A program made the position numbers and the translations under genes. Source: Bacillota bacterium (GTDB lineage Bacteria; Bacillota; Clostridia; Lachnospirales; Lachnospiraceae). From it: a DNA stretch of 64,000 bases. Positions 63,894 through 64,000 of the stretch are shown here, in pieces. A model generated the notes under the pieces. The model saw nothing but the letters and a program-made list of their open reading frames with translations. It was not told where the DNA came from and did no database searches. The stretch covers positions 124,001-188,000 of the forward strand of contig JAEZZQ010000007.1 of assembly GCA_023442465.1 (NCBI GenBank), given 5' to 3'. Position 1 is the first letter of the stretch; every line of letters starts with the position of its first letter.

Positions 63894-64000
63894 TATTTGA
63901 AGGTTTTGCCGGCAAGAAATCATTAAATAGTTTGACACCGCCTTGAGAAAATATTATCATTAAGATATAAAATTACACATGGAAGAATGTCTCCCATGAG

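Overview
The window looks like chromosome of a low-to-mid GC Gram-positive gut-type Clostridia, most likely a Lachnospiraceae member. The reasons are the gene repertoire (MutS2, CarD, two VanW proteins, YesM/YesN-type sugar regulation, ChvE/GguAB-type sugar transport), AGGAGG-type ribosome binding sites and single-membrane lipoproteins. No species call is possible from sequence alone.

Region 1 (1-25.4 kb) is mostly housekeeping. It has the start of a YhaM-like nuclease; an HtrA-like membrane protein that has lost all three catalytic residues; mutS2; a two-component system; trmL; a SIMPL lipoprotein; an aminotransferase/Lrp/AIR-synthase-like/VanW cluster; a DnaQ-like exonuclease with endonuclease III; a radical SAM protein; a serine hydrolase; the Leloir genes galK-galT with an AraC regulator and an SDR enzyme; a stand-alone receiver protein; and a membrane acyltransferase.

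Region 2 (25.5-40.5 kb) is a stack of mobile-element debris and elements to the left of tRNA-Gly(GCC). The outermost part holds three collagen-like (tail-fibre-like) genes. Each has its own promoter with a LexA-type palindrome in the -35/-10 spacer. They are mixed with broken phage lysis genes. Two copies of the tRNA 3' end (about 30,633 and 32,166) mark the left edges of a 1.5-kb remnant and an 8.3-kb element. The 8.3-kb element carries a type I toxin/antisense RNA pair, a secreted protein, an SH3-domain protein, an XRE regulator, a CRESS-type rolling-circle Rep preceded by a circovirus-like stem-loop origin, and a frameshifted tyrosine integrase next to the tRNA.

Region 3 (40.7-64 kb) has a second VanW protein, two MarR regulators (one with a CPBP protease), an AraC regulator divergent from a GH127 arabinofuranosidase, tRNA-Gly(TCC), carD, tRNA-Phe, a lipoprotein, an ANT(6)-GNAT fusion protein and a chemoreceptor. 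A long minus-strand sugar locus follows: membrane-anchored binding protein, YesM-like kinase, YesN-like regulator, binding lipoprotein, ChvE-like binding protein, ATPase and permease. In this locus the anchored binding protein and kinase probably sense a sugar outside the cell, the regulator switches on the transporter, and the nearby chemoreceptor may respond to the same ligand. A DUF1905-like/C39-like protein closes the window.

Two dispersed repeat families run through the window. Family A (about 133 bp, 12-bp terminal inverted repeats, internal stems) has three copies at 1.8, 49.0 and 63.8 kb. Family B (about 140 bp) has one copy inserted inside a family A copy with an 7-8 bp target duplication, and one decayed copy at 13.6 kb.
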